DNA of 64,000 bases from Solenopsis invicta (lineage: Eukaryota > Arthropoda > Insecta > Hymenoptera > Formicidae): the NCBI RefSeq assembly GCF_016802725.1, contig NC_052665.1:20156501-20220500 (forward strand), read 5' to 3'. Within the stretch, counting starts at the first letter, position 1; each line of letters starts with the position of its first letter. Below the pieces are notes generated by a model. The model ran no database searches. It was given only the letters and a program-made list of their open reading frames with translations, and was not told the origin of the DNA. This document shows, one piece after another, positions 56,070-64,000 of the stretch. The translations under genes and the position numbers were made by a program.

Positions 56070-59000
56070 CTAGATAATTCGATCGGTAGTCAAGAAGCGA
56101 GTCTCGCGACGATATCATATTTCGCACCACAGTTGTTAACAAGCGCGATGACGTATATCCAAGGTTCCGACGGGCGCAAGCTTAAGGGCCGAGCATTGCT
56201 AGACACGTGTGCCACGGCTAATTTTATTACCGAAACTTTCGTCAAACGTTTAGGCGTACCGATAATTAAACATTCCGCCACAATCGGTGCGATTGATAAT
56301 GCCAGCACCGTGTCGAGAGGCATAGCACAAATTATCATCCATTCGATATACGATGAATATAGTAAATCGTTGACCTGCTTAATAGTACCTACGATTGCGG
56401 ATATGATACCCGCCGAAACGTTTTCGCGCGACTCATTTAGAATTCCGCAAAATATCAGGCTAGCCGATCCAGAGTTTCACATTCCACGGGGAATTGATTT
56501 GTTAGTCGGATCCGGAACAACGCTATCGTTATTTTCCGTCGGACAAATTAATTTATCAAACAAACATCACGATCTATATCTACAAAAGACGCGACTCGGC
56601 TGGATAGTCGCTGGAAATCCGTCCGCGCTGAACTCTTCGAAATTCCCGACATGTCACTTAACGAGCTTAGAACGGCAATTAACCAAATTTTGGGAAATCG
56701 AGGAGATAACGACGGACAAATCAATGTCGGAACAAGACGCGCGATGCGAAGCGTATTTTTCAGAGACCGTATCTCGCGATAACAACGGGCGTTACGTGGT
56801 ACGATTGCCATTTCGCAAGGATAACGTGCGTCTGGGCGATTCACGGGCCCTTGCTCTTAAACGATTGTTATCCCTAGAACGAAGATTCAATATAAACGAA
56901 TCATTTAAAACCGGATATGTTAGGGCAATCGAGGAAAATATGGCGCTAGGATACATATCTCGAGTAGAAAATCCCGGCAGCGACGGCTATTACATGCCTC
57001 ACCACGCGGTGGTAAAGGAAACCAGTACTACCACTAAAATTAGAATCGTGTTCGACGCATCCGCAAAAACTAGCGAAGGAATATCATTGAATTCCTTGTT
57101 AATAACAGGGCCCACTATTCAAGACAAGCTGTTCGTGCATTTGATTCGTTTCCGTACTTATAATTACGTTCTTACAGCCGACATTGAAAAAATGTATTGT
57201 CAGGTGCAATTACACGAAAACGACCGACGCTATCAAAGAATACTATGGCGCGTAAACGAAGAGATCGAGACCTTTCAATTTAATACTCTTGCTTTCGGTG
57301 TCGCCTCATCCCCCTTCTTAGCAATACGCGCGATTCACCAATTAGCAGATGACGAACATCATGTCTATCCTCGAGCTGCAGCAATTCTCAAGCGGCATTT
57401 ATACGTAGACGATCTGTTGACAGGCGCGGACACTATCGAACAAGCGCGAATGATTAAAGATGAAGTGATCGCGCTATTGAACCGCGGCGGATTCGTCATA
57501 AGACAGTGGGCGTCTAACGACGAACGAGTCGTTAATGATCTGACTACTAATGCACTGCACGCGAATTTCATATTGAATATCGATCGTTCCTTAAAAACGT
57601 TAGGAATAACATGGAAGGCGCGCGAGGACAAGATATGCTATTCGGCACACTCCATTGAAATACCGGGAAGACTAACGAAACGGAACATTCTATCGAAAAT
57701 CGCGAAAATATTTGACCCAATGGGCTTGCTGGGGCCCGTGGTCTTATACGCGAAGAAACTAATGCAGGACGTGTGGAAATGTAAGCTTCAGTGGGACGAA
57801 TCCGTCCCGCAGGATTTACACACCGCATGGACGGAATTCGCTCAACAGCTGGCGTCAATAAATCAAGTTTCCGTCGATCGCAGGTTATTCGCGGAGGGTT
57901 ACCGTGATATTCAGATACACGGATTTTGCGATGCCAGCAATGTCGGTTACGGGGCCTGTCTTTACGCACGATCGACAGGGGAAAGCGGAGAAACGACGAT
58001 TAAATTAATTTGTGCAAAATCGCGAGTAGCACCGTTAAAAACTATAACGATCCCTCGACTAGAGCTGGGTGGCGCATTGTTACTCGCGCGATTGTATATC
58101 GAAGCGAGTGGTGCGCTGAGCATCATACCTAGTAGAGTCATATTTTGGTGTGATTCAACAATCGTATTACACTGGTTGAAAACGTCACTTCACTTATTAA
58201 AACCCTACGTAGCAAATCGAGTCGCGGAAATCCAAGAAATTACCGGTCCGTGCGAATGGCGGCACGTAGGATCGCAAGACAATCCCGCCGACGCAATCTC
58301 TAGAGGGCAATTACCTCACTGCTTTTTGCAAAATAAAATGTGGTTCGAAGGACCTTCGTGGCTGAATCGAGAAGAAGGAGAATGGCCGTATTTAGTGACG
58401 CAATCCATAGAGGTACCTGAGTTAAAGCGAAGCGCATGTATGATAATTAAGCACAATGATTTTGAAATATTACTGAAATACGCGTCATACTCTAAATTGC
58501 TTCGCGTCATAGCTTACTGTTATCGATGGCGGCCCGGTAATAGACACATTGGCACACTAAAGACAACAGAATTAAACGAGGCTGAGACGCGAGTTTTGAG
58601 GCTTCTCCAATCCACGCAATTTTCAAACGAAATTAAACTGCTTAGAGAAAATAAGCAATTGCCAAGCAACAGCAAAATTGTCAATTTGAATCCTTTTTTA
58701 GATAATGACGGGCTAATCCGAGTAGGAGGGCGGTTACGATTGTCACATTTAACATTCCCACAAAAACATCCAGTTTTATTGCCTAGTCGACATAATTTAG
58801 TTGATAGCATTATTCGAGAAATCCACACGAGACAACATCATACGGGAATTCAGACTACGCTATATAACCTTAGACAAAAATTCTGGCTGCTTGACGGTAA
58901 AAACCAAGTGCGAAAGGTCGTGCGGGCATGCACGCGTTGCTTCCGTTTCCGTGCTAGTACAACCGAATATAAAATGGGAAATCTCCCCACGGTGTGCGTG

Positions 59001-59930
59001 CGTGAGGCAACACCTTTCGCGAACACGGGCATAGATTTCTGCGGTCCTTTCTTCATTAAGGAAAGGAAACATCGCAATAGAACGAAACTTAAGGTATACG
59101 TGTGCGTATTTATATGCATGACAATTAAAGCTGTTCATCTCGAGCTCGTGAGCGATTTGTCCTCCGATGGATTTCTCGCGGCATTAAGAAGATTTATAGC
59201 AAGACGAGGGATGCCGGAACATCTTTATTCCGATAATGGAACCAATTTCGTCGGAGCTAACAATCAATTGAAAGAAATGTACGCGCTTTTTAATTCCGAA
59301 CCTCATCAAACTCTCGTAAATCAGTTCGCAAGCCAGCATCGTATAGTTTGGCATTTTATACCGCCCGCCGCGCCACATTTTGGCGGATTGTGGGAGTCGA
59401 CGGTGAAGCTCTTCAAGCATCACGTCAAACGCGTTGTAGGGGACTCTTTGTTCACCTTTGAAGAGTTAAATACATTTATAACCGAAGTCGAGGGCATTCT
59501 CAACTCTAGGCCAATTACGACACTTTCTTCTGATCCGAATGACCTTTCGGCATTGACGCCGGCTCACTATCTTCTCGGCAAGCCATTAACAGCACTTCCA
59601 GAGGGTAACGTTAGCTCTATTCCAGTAAATCGATTGTCTGCATGGCAACACATTGCAAAGGTCCGACAAGATTTTTGGGCCCGTTGGCATCTGGAATATC
59701 TTAACGAGCTTCAAAAACGCAGTAAATGGTTCAAAAACGGACCAAAACTTGAGGCCGGAACAATTGTACTTATAAAAAATAAAGGACTGCCGTGCACACA
59801 ATGGGCGCTAGGCAAAATCACAGCCTTGCATCCTGGTGACGATGGAGTCGCACGGGTCGCCACCATAAAAACGGCAAATGGAGAATTAAAACGCTACACT
59901 AGACTGCTCTGCCCATTGCCAGTCGAATAA
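56070..59930 (+). CDS. pol: BEL/Pao Pol: protease, reverse transcriptase, RNase H, integrase
   Basis: An open frame of about 1286 codons follows the gag UGA directly, with no ATG in its first 26 codons, so separate initiation is unlikely. In order, counted from 56133: aspartic protease with LLDTCATANFI (about 22-32; C replaces the usual G or S); RT with RIVFDASAKTS (about 303) and LYVDDLLTG (about 422); RNase H with GFCDASNVGYG (about 595), WCDST and NPADAISRG (about 716); the H-H-C-C zinc region of integrase (RQHHTG to ACTRCF, about 900-935); the DDE core with GIDFCGPF, YSDNGTNFVG and GGLWEST (about 966-1088); and a C-terminal domain typical of BEL/Pao ending at LLCPLPVE. All key residues are present. 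Confidence 0.95.
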   Translation, partial: LDNSIGSQEASLATISYFAPQLLTSAMTYIQGSDGRKLKGRALLDTCATANFITETFVKRLGVPIIKHSATIGAIDNASTVSRGIAQIIIHSIYDEYSKSLTCLIVPTIADMIPAETFSRDSFRIPQNIRLADPEFHIPRGIDLLVGSGTTLSLFSVGQINLSNKHHDLYLQKTRLGWIVAGNPSALNSSKFPTCHLTSLERQLTKFWEIEEITTDKSMSEQDARCEAYFSETVSRDNNGRYVVRLPFRKDNVRLGDSRALALKRLLSLERRFNINESFKTGYVRAIEENMALGYISRVENPGSDGYYMPHHAVVKETSTTTKIRIVFDASAKTSEGISLNSLLITGPTIQDKLFVHLIRFRTYNYVLTADIEKMYCQVQLHENDRRYQRILWRVNEEIETFQFNTLAFGVASSPFLAIRAIHQLADDEHHVYPRAAAILKRHLYVDDLLTGADTIEQARMIKDEVIALLNRGGFVIRQWASNDERVVNDLTTNALHANFILNIDRSLKTLGITWKAREDKICYSAHSIEIPGRLTKRNILSKIAKIFDPMGLLGPVVLYAKKLMQDVWKCKLQWDESVPQDLHTAWTEFAQQLASINQVSVDRRLFAEGYRDIQIHGFCDASNVGYGACLYARSTGESGETTIKLICAKSRVAPLKTITIPRLELGGALLLARLYIEASGALSIIPSRVIFWCDSTIVLHWLKTSLHLLKPYVANRVAEIQEITGPCEWRHVGSQDNPADAISRGQLPHCFLQNKMWFEGPSWLNREEGEWPYLVTQSIEVPELKRSACMIIKHNDFEILLKYASYSKLLRVIAYCYRWRPGNRHIGTLKTTELNEAETRVLRLLQSTQFSNEIKLLRENKQLPSNSKIVNLNPFLDNDGLIRVGGRLRLSHLTFPQKHPVLLPSRHNLVDSIIREIHTRQHHTGIQTTLYNLRQKFWLLDGKNQVRKVVRACTRCFRFRASTTEYKMGNLPTVCVREATPFANTGIDFCGPFFIKERKHRNRTKLKVYVCVFICMTIKAVHLELVSDLSSDGFLAALRRFIARRGMPEHLYSDNGTNFVGANNQLKEMYALFNSEPHQTLVNQFASQHRIVWHFIPPAAPHFGGLWESTVKLFKHHVKRVVGDSLFTFEELNTFITEVEGILNSRPITTLSSDPNDLSALTPAHYLLGKPLTALPEGNVSSIPVNRLSAWQHIAKVRQDFWARWHLEYLNELQKRSKWFKNGPKLEAGTIVLIKNKGLPCTQWALGKITALHPGDDGVARVATIKTANGELKRYTRLLCPLPVE

Positions 59931-59988
59931 CGACAAAAGGGAAACTACATAAAATCACAAGTTTCTCACAATGGCGATTACAATGGCC

Positions 59989-60113
59989 GTGACTCAAACG
60001 ATTCGTTCTAGGCGTTGTCACGGACCCGTAACACGTGACTCAGACGATTCGTTCTAGGCGTTGTCACGGACACGTAACACGTGGCCCAGGCGAATAGCCC
60101 AAGGCGTTGCCAC
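59989..60113 (+). repeat. 47-bp direct repeats downstream of pol
   Basis: 'gactcaaacgattcgttcta' begins a unit at 59991 and recurs at 60038, with a shorter diverged third copy near 60085. Each includes 'aggcgttgtcacgga' and 'cgtaacacgtg'. The small frame at 60081-60278 has no envelope or other recognisable features. Confidence 0.8.
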
Positions 60114-60317
60114 CATTATAATATGCCAGATTTTGGCAAGCAAGAAAAACACACTTACACGTTGGTACGTCATGTCGTGGCTCAGGCCGGCGGCCTAGGC
60201 GTTGCCGCGACCTACCAGCAAATATTGCGATTTAAACAAATAGCCTTAGGCGTCGCCATTGGCATACAAAAATACTGATCACGAGTACTCGATACGAACA
60301 CATAAAAATAAATGAGA

Positions 60318-60855
60318 TCTCATGCGACTAATTATAACGATTCTCTTAGAATCTCATGCGACTAATTATAACGATTCTCTTAGAATCTCATGCGACTAAT
60401 TATAACGATTCTCTTAGAATCTCATGCGACTAATTATAACGATTCTCTTAGAATCTCATGCGACTAATTATAACGATTCTCTTAGAATCTCATGCGACTA
60501 ATTATAACGATTCTCTTAGAATCTCATGCGACTAATTATAACGATTCTCTTAGAATCTCATGCGACTAATTATAACGATTCTCTTAGAATCTCATGCGAC
60601 TAATTATAACGATTCTCTTAGAATCTCATGCGACTAATTATAACGATTCTCTTAGAATCTCATGCGACTAATTATAACGATTCTCTTAGAATCTCATGCG
60701 ACTAATTATAACGATTCTCTTAGAATCTCATGCGACTAATTATAACGATTCTCTTAGAATCTCATGCGACTAATTATAACGATTCTCTTAGAATCTCATG
60801 CGACTAATTGTAACGATTTTCTCAAACCCCATGCGACTAATTGTAACTCTAGGTT
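60318..60855 (+). repeat. 34-bp minisatellite, about 16 copies, in the BEL/Pao 3' region
   Basis: The unit containing 'tcatgcgactaattataacg' repeats at exact 34-bp steps from 60322 to 60798 (15 copies), plus one diverged copy at 60831. Most copies look identical. Each junction has GATTCT-CTT-AGAATC, a 6-bp stem with a 3-nt loop. It lies between pol and the polypurine tract. Confidence 0.95.
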
Positions 60856-60885
60856 ATCATGCGTTTTGATCGGTGCCCTCTCAAC

Positions 60886-60895
60886 GGGGGGAAGA
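60886..60895 (+). other. Polypurine tract
   Basis: GGGGGGAAGA lies directly before the 3' LTR, where plus-strand DNA synthesis is primed in LTR elements. Confidence 0.85.
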
Positions 60896-61393
60896 TGTTG
60901 CGTATACATTTTGCTTTACAAGTTTATTTTTCGAAATGAGAGGAATCGAACGGGTTTCATGACCGACTCGTTCATTCCTGATAGTACATGTTAAGGCATG
61001 CACGGACGGTTAGGCTATCCGCGTCTTTGCATCCGCCCGCGCGCCTACAAACGGACAGTCGCCGAGCCAAAGAGATGACCAATCAGAATGCGGCTGCCAG
61101 GACGAGTACGCAATTTGCTAGAAGGAAAAGAGTGGGATCATCGCAACCCCGAAAGGATATATATATCGATTGCTTATGGATCAAGGCCTCTCTTCTCTTT
61201 CTCTCATCTCGGGTTCAACTGGCTAGCGGCTGTTCGTTGGAACATTAGCAATACACAACAAATCACAAGTATGCCCTGAGAGCGCATCGCGTTATACTTC
61301 TGGATAGTGAATAAGTGTCCTCTCGACAAACACGCGAAGACGTGCATGATCAAAATCACGAGATCGTGCAAAGAAGCGGTAAAGTACCGAACA
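60896..61393 (+). repeat. 3' LTR, 498 bp
   Basis: Nearly identical to the 5' LTR; it carries the extra 'gtatg'. Frames inside both LTRs (54199-54520 and 60988-61279) are not genes. Confidence 0.95.
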
Positions 61394-62744
61394 TGTACAA
61401 ATATTATACAGTTTAGATGGACATTGGGTATGTAGCTTTTATGATAGAAAAAATATATTCATATATGATTCTTTAAATAATAAAACATTGCATAAGCAAT
61501 TATTGGAAAGATTATTTCCAACGTATGATTTTGAAAAAAATTCTGTAAAATTTTCTAATGTGCAACAACAACCGAACGGCAATGATTGTGATGTTGTTGC
61601 AACAGCTTTTGTAATTTCGTTATTATTTAATATTAAACCTAAAAAAGCTCGCTATAAACATGAGTTAATGCGTCTACATTTGTTAAAAGTCCTTGAAACA
61701 AATGTAATTGAGCATTTTCCTCAAGATCCACAAAATGGTGTTCTTCAAAAAGTACTTCCTTTGGCAGTAATAAGAGCAAGGGAGATTGACACTCTTGCTA
61801 AACGTACAGCGTCAATGTGAGACAGAGCAACAGAAATCGTCTCGATTAAAAAAACTTCGTGACATTTATTCATCTCAAAATATTCAAAATAATTGTGCAA
61901 AGAAACGTCATTTAGAGGAACAGGATCTAGATAATTGCGCTAAAAAGTGGCTGCGATAAGCACAAGATATAGAAAATAATCATGCTAAGCAGCGGCATCG
62001 ATATAAAATAGACTTAATAAATAATCGAGCTAAGCAGCGGCGCCGATGTGAAGACAACAAAGAAAAATGTCGTTTAAAAAGCGACAACGTTATTTTAAAC
62101 ATTTTCAGCATGAACGAGACAGACAAATAAAATATTCTAATCGTAAATGGTCGTATAATAAAAATTATTACGATACAAAGAAAGCAAAATCCAATTTTGA
62201 CAAAAAAAAAAATATTAGCTGCAATATTATTAAAAAATATAACAAGTTTTGGTCAAAATTATATACGAGTGCATAAACCTGTGATAATAGCAGATATTGT
62301 TAAAAACTTAGATATTAAAAATCATATTGAAAAACAGTTAAAAGCTGATAAAATTGTAAGTTCGTGTATGCATATTAGACACACTTACATTCAGAATATG
62401 CATAAAATATTAGGTAAACTTAAGAAGAGGGCAAAAGTGCATTTGACTCTTGTTACTGATTGTTTAATAATTGACGATAAATTAAGTGCATTATGTGGTA
62501 TGTCGAGGCATACGGCAACGTCTGAAAATTTTTTTTCTATGTATAGTAAACTTACTTCATCGGAAACTTCATTGAAACCTTTAATAATGAACGTGAAGGG
62601 TCAAATTACAAATGTATTATCTTTAAGTGAAGCACGAGCAAAAAAATCATGGTCGTGCAGTACTTTATGTAACATTGATTCATGTTAGTATAATTGATCG
62701 ATATCAAAAATTTCTTGAAAAAATAAGTAATTGTATTGTAAAAG

Positions 62745-63760
62745 GAATCAGTACAAAATTACCTTTTCAAAAAAAGATAAAAAAAGGCGCCAAGTTGCGT
62801 GTGTGCCCGCACCTCAAATCTTTATTTTTTCTACAAAACCCAAGTGGTATTATCTTTGTATTGTTAAAAAGTTGTACATAAAATTGTACATAAAAAATTT
62901 TTTATTTCATTAAAATTTTTTCATTTTATACTGCTTCCTCATTAATTCCTTAAGATTTAATTTTACATATTCCATTGAAACTTTAATATTAAATACATCC
63001 ACTTGGTAAAAACAGAAAGATTTTTCAATGGAAATACAAAGATAGTACTACTTGGAATTTGTTTAAAAAAAATAATATCTGGGTTTTATTACTTGGGTTT
63101 TATGAAAAAATGTTTTTATAAAATTTTCTGATTTTGTACTATTTCCTCTTTAATTCTTTGTGATGAAATGTTATATTTCATTGAAAATTTTTTTATGAAA
63201 TATACTCATTTTGATTAGAACAAATTAAAACTTATTTGTTAAAGTAATAAAGTTATTTCAAAGAGCAAAACATTTTCTTTATAATTGGCGCAATTTAAAG
63301 ATTTCATACCTTTTGTGGAAAAATGCATTTAGGTTGAATTAGATAAACTGGGTTAGAATAAAATTTTTTAATAAGAATTAAAGATACTGCAACTTGGGTT
63401 TTGATTAAAATAAATACCACTGGGTTGGAATAAGATTTTTCAATGAAAGATACTAGAACTTGGGTTTTGATTAAAATAGATATAGTTCTACTTGGGTTTT
63501 ATAGAAAAAGCATATTTTCTTTATAATTGGCGCAATTTAAAGATTTCATACATTTTTTTGAAAAAATGCATATTATTTATATTGAATAAAATTACACAAT
63601 TTGAGGACGTTTATTTTAAGTAAATATCACTTAGGTTGGAAGAGATTTTGTAGGAAATATTAATACATATCATATGAGTTAGAATAAGATTTTTTAATGA
63701 CAATACAAAGATAATACCACTTGGGTTTTGTAGAAAAAATAAAGATTTGAGGAGCGGGCA
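62745..63760. repeat. AACCCAAGTGG-word repeats, second locus
   Basis: It begins with 'cagtacaaaattaccttttc', as at 12607, then has many variants of 'acccaagtggta', 'aacttgggtttt' and 'ataattggcgcaatttaaag', the latter also in the 12.7-14 kb palindrome. It terminates the Ulp1 element. Frames at 62627-62913 run into it and are not genes. Confidence 0.75.
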
Positions 63761-63809
63761 TGCACATTGCAAGCAAACTTAGAAAAATTTTTAAATAAAA
63801 TGATCATTT

Positions 63810-63947
63810 TTAAAATGTCCAAATGTAAACATACTTTGTGTGTTGTATAACATACGTTTTTAATAAAACGTTAATATTAAATCCATGGACGTTTGAACCA
63901 AACTGAAACCAAAACTGGACGTTCAATGGATGTCCTGTGCTGTCTGG
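63810..63947. repeat. Word-array element end, GGACGTTTAA words
   Basis: 'acgtttttaataaaacgtt', 'ggacgtttgaacc' and 'tggacgttcaatgga' lead to the terminus 'ctgtgctgtctgg' (63947), the same end and word type as element C. The other flank is not identified. Confidence 0.6.
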
Positions 63948-64000
63948 ATTGATAATATATGTCAAGATTAAGGTCATCACAGGTTGCTTCCTTTTTATGA

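Larger units (their letters stand above)
54107..61393 (+). mobile_element. Full-length BEL/Pao LTR retrotransposon, 7287 bp
   Basis: Two LTRs (54107-54599 and 60896-61393) flank gag, pol, a 3' tandem-repeat region and a polypurine tract. TGTAC is duplicated at 54102-54106 and 61394-61398, a 5-bp duplication normal for BEL/Pao. The LTRs differ by about two substitutions and one 5-bp insertion, so the insertion is recent. It sits inside the Ulp1-like protease copy B. Apart from one UGA between gag and pol, no coding lesion was seen, and it may still be active. It has no envelope gene. Confidence 0.95.
53905..62690 (+). pseudogene. Ulp1-like protease with KR-rich repeats, copy B, split by a BEL/Pao element
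   Basis: The N-terminal part (53905-54106) resembles copy A (LVPAERNIIEQVEWLN). The BEL/Pao element then intervenes. At 61394 the frame resumes with SLDGHWVCSFYD, IYDSLNNKTL and QQPNGNDCDVVATAF, so histidine, aspartate and cysteine are kept, but the glycine after the cysteine is aspartate. A frameshift near 61820 is followed by repeats such as NCAKKRHLEEQ, NHAKQRHRYK and NRAKQRRRC (61860-62060). Two more frames (62067-62276 and 62197-62688) carry an uncharacterised segment with CGMSRHTATSE. Several stops show decay. Confidence 0.7.
50578..62740 (+). mobile_element. Ulp1-protease-encoding element, interrupted twice
   Basis: It contains two protease copies in tandem (50578-53827 and 53905-61820). 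Lysine/arginine-rich repeats (61800-62160) and an unknown domain (62197-62690) follow the second copy. Cysteine proteases of the Ulp1/C48 and OTU types occur in some Helitrons and other large eukaryotic DNA transposons, so a mobile origin is likely. No helicase, Rep or polymerase domain is seen, so the class is not settled. Upstream tandem repeats (50380-50566) may be part of it. The 3' end runs into an AACCCAAGTGG repeat at about 62745. Confidence 0.55.

Noticed and set aside
57365..59801. Minus-strand frames of 70-130 residues
   Set aside because: Antisense shadows of the intact pol coding sequence.
60081..60278. Envelope or accessory protein of the BEL/Pao element
   Set aside because: Only 65 residues, overlapping direct repeats, without signal peptide, membrane segment or cysteine pattern.
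60318..60855. CRISPR-like array of regular repeats
   Set aside because: The 34-bp units are directly contiguous with no variable spacers, lie inside a retrotransposon, and the window is eukaryotic.

Overview
The window looks like AT-rich intergenic or intronic DNA of an insect, most likely a hymenopteran such as an ant. This is inferred from the mixture of mobile elements (BEL/Pao, Penelope-like, hAT, mariner, Merlin, many palindromic MITEs) and from a 5S rRNA-like module close to insect 5S. I could not confirm the species. No complete host protein gene, standard rRNA or tRNA gene, or CRISPR array is visible. The only hints of host genes are a TATA-containing GC-rich island (about 594-1031), which could be a promoter with a non-coding first exon, and an isolated RG-rich open segment behind a good splice acceptor (47800-47945).

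Layout. 1-6.5 kb: degenerate AT-rich repeats, the promoter-like island and two palindromic elements. 6.6-11.9 kb: a long-TIR element split by a hAT transposon with a BED-finger exon and a large transposase exon. 12.3-14 kb: repeats of an AACCCAAGTGG word, including a nearly perfect 614-bp-arm palindrome. 15-19 kb: MITEs and a head-to-head mariner remnant. 19.5-26.8 kb: one element with ATTGCA-word arrays at both ends, split by a foldback element that holds an inverted pair of Penelope-like elements (PLEs), one of which holds a solo LTR. 26.8-32 kb: MITEs, a GGGCC-word element with a tRNA-like module, and a decayed BEL/Pao copy. 32-36.8 kb: a TIR element containing a hAT copy with an exact 8-bp target duplication, one 60-bp intron and two nonsense codons. 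36.8-39.5 kb: the 5' end of an LTR retrotransposon and three palindromic MITEs. 40-50 kb: a Merlin fragment, more word-array elements with 5S-like modules, and a PLE 3' remnant. 50.5-62.7 kb: a Ulp1-protease-encoding element with two protease copies, one split by a 2.5-kb word element and the other by a young full-length BEL/Pao retrotransposon. 62.7-64 kb: more word repeats.

How it fits together. The window records repeated insertion of elements into elements, and several layers can be ordered from target-site duplications and uninterrupted copies elsewhere in the window. The most intact unit is the BEL/Pao element (54107-61393). Its LTRs are near-identical, it has a 5-bp target duplication, and gag and pol lie in one frame separated by a single UGA followed by CUA.

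The most unusual pattern is a group of non-coding elements that end in CCCAGAyAGCAC-like termini. Each carries arrays of one short self-complementary word on both flanks; the word differs between elements, while the middle (including a 5S rRNA-like module in three copies) is conserved.
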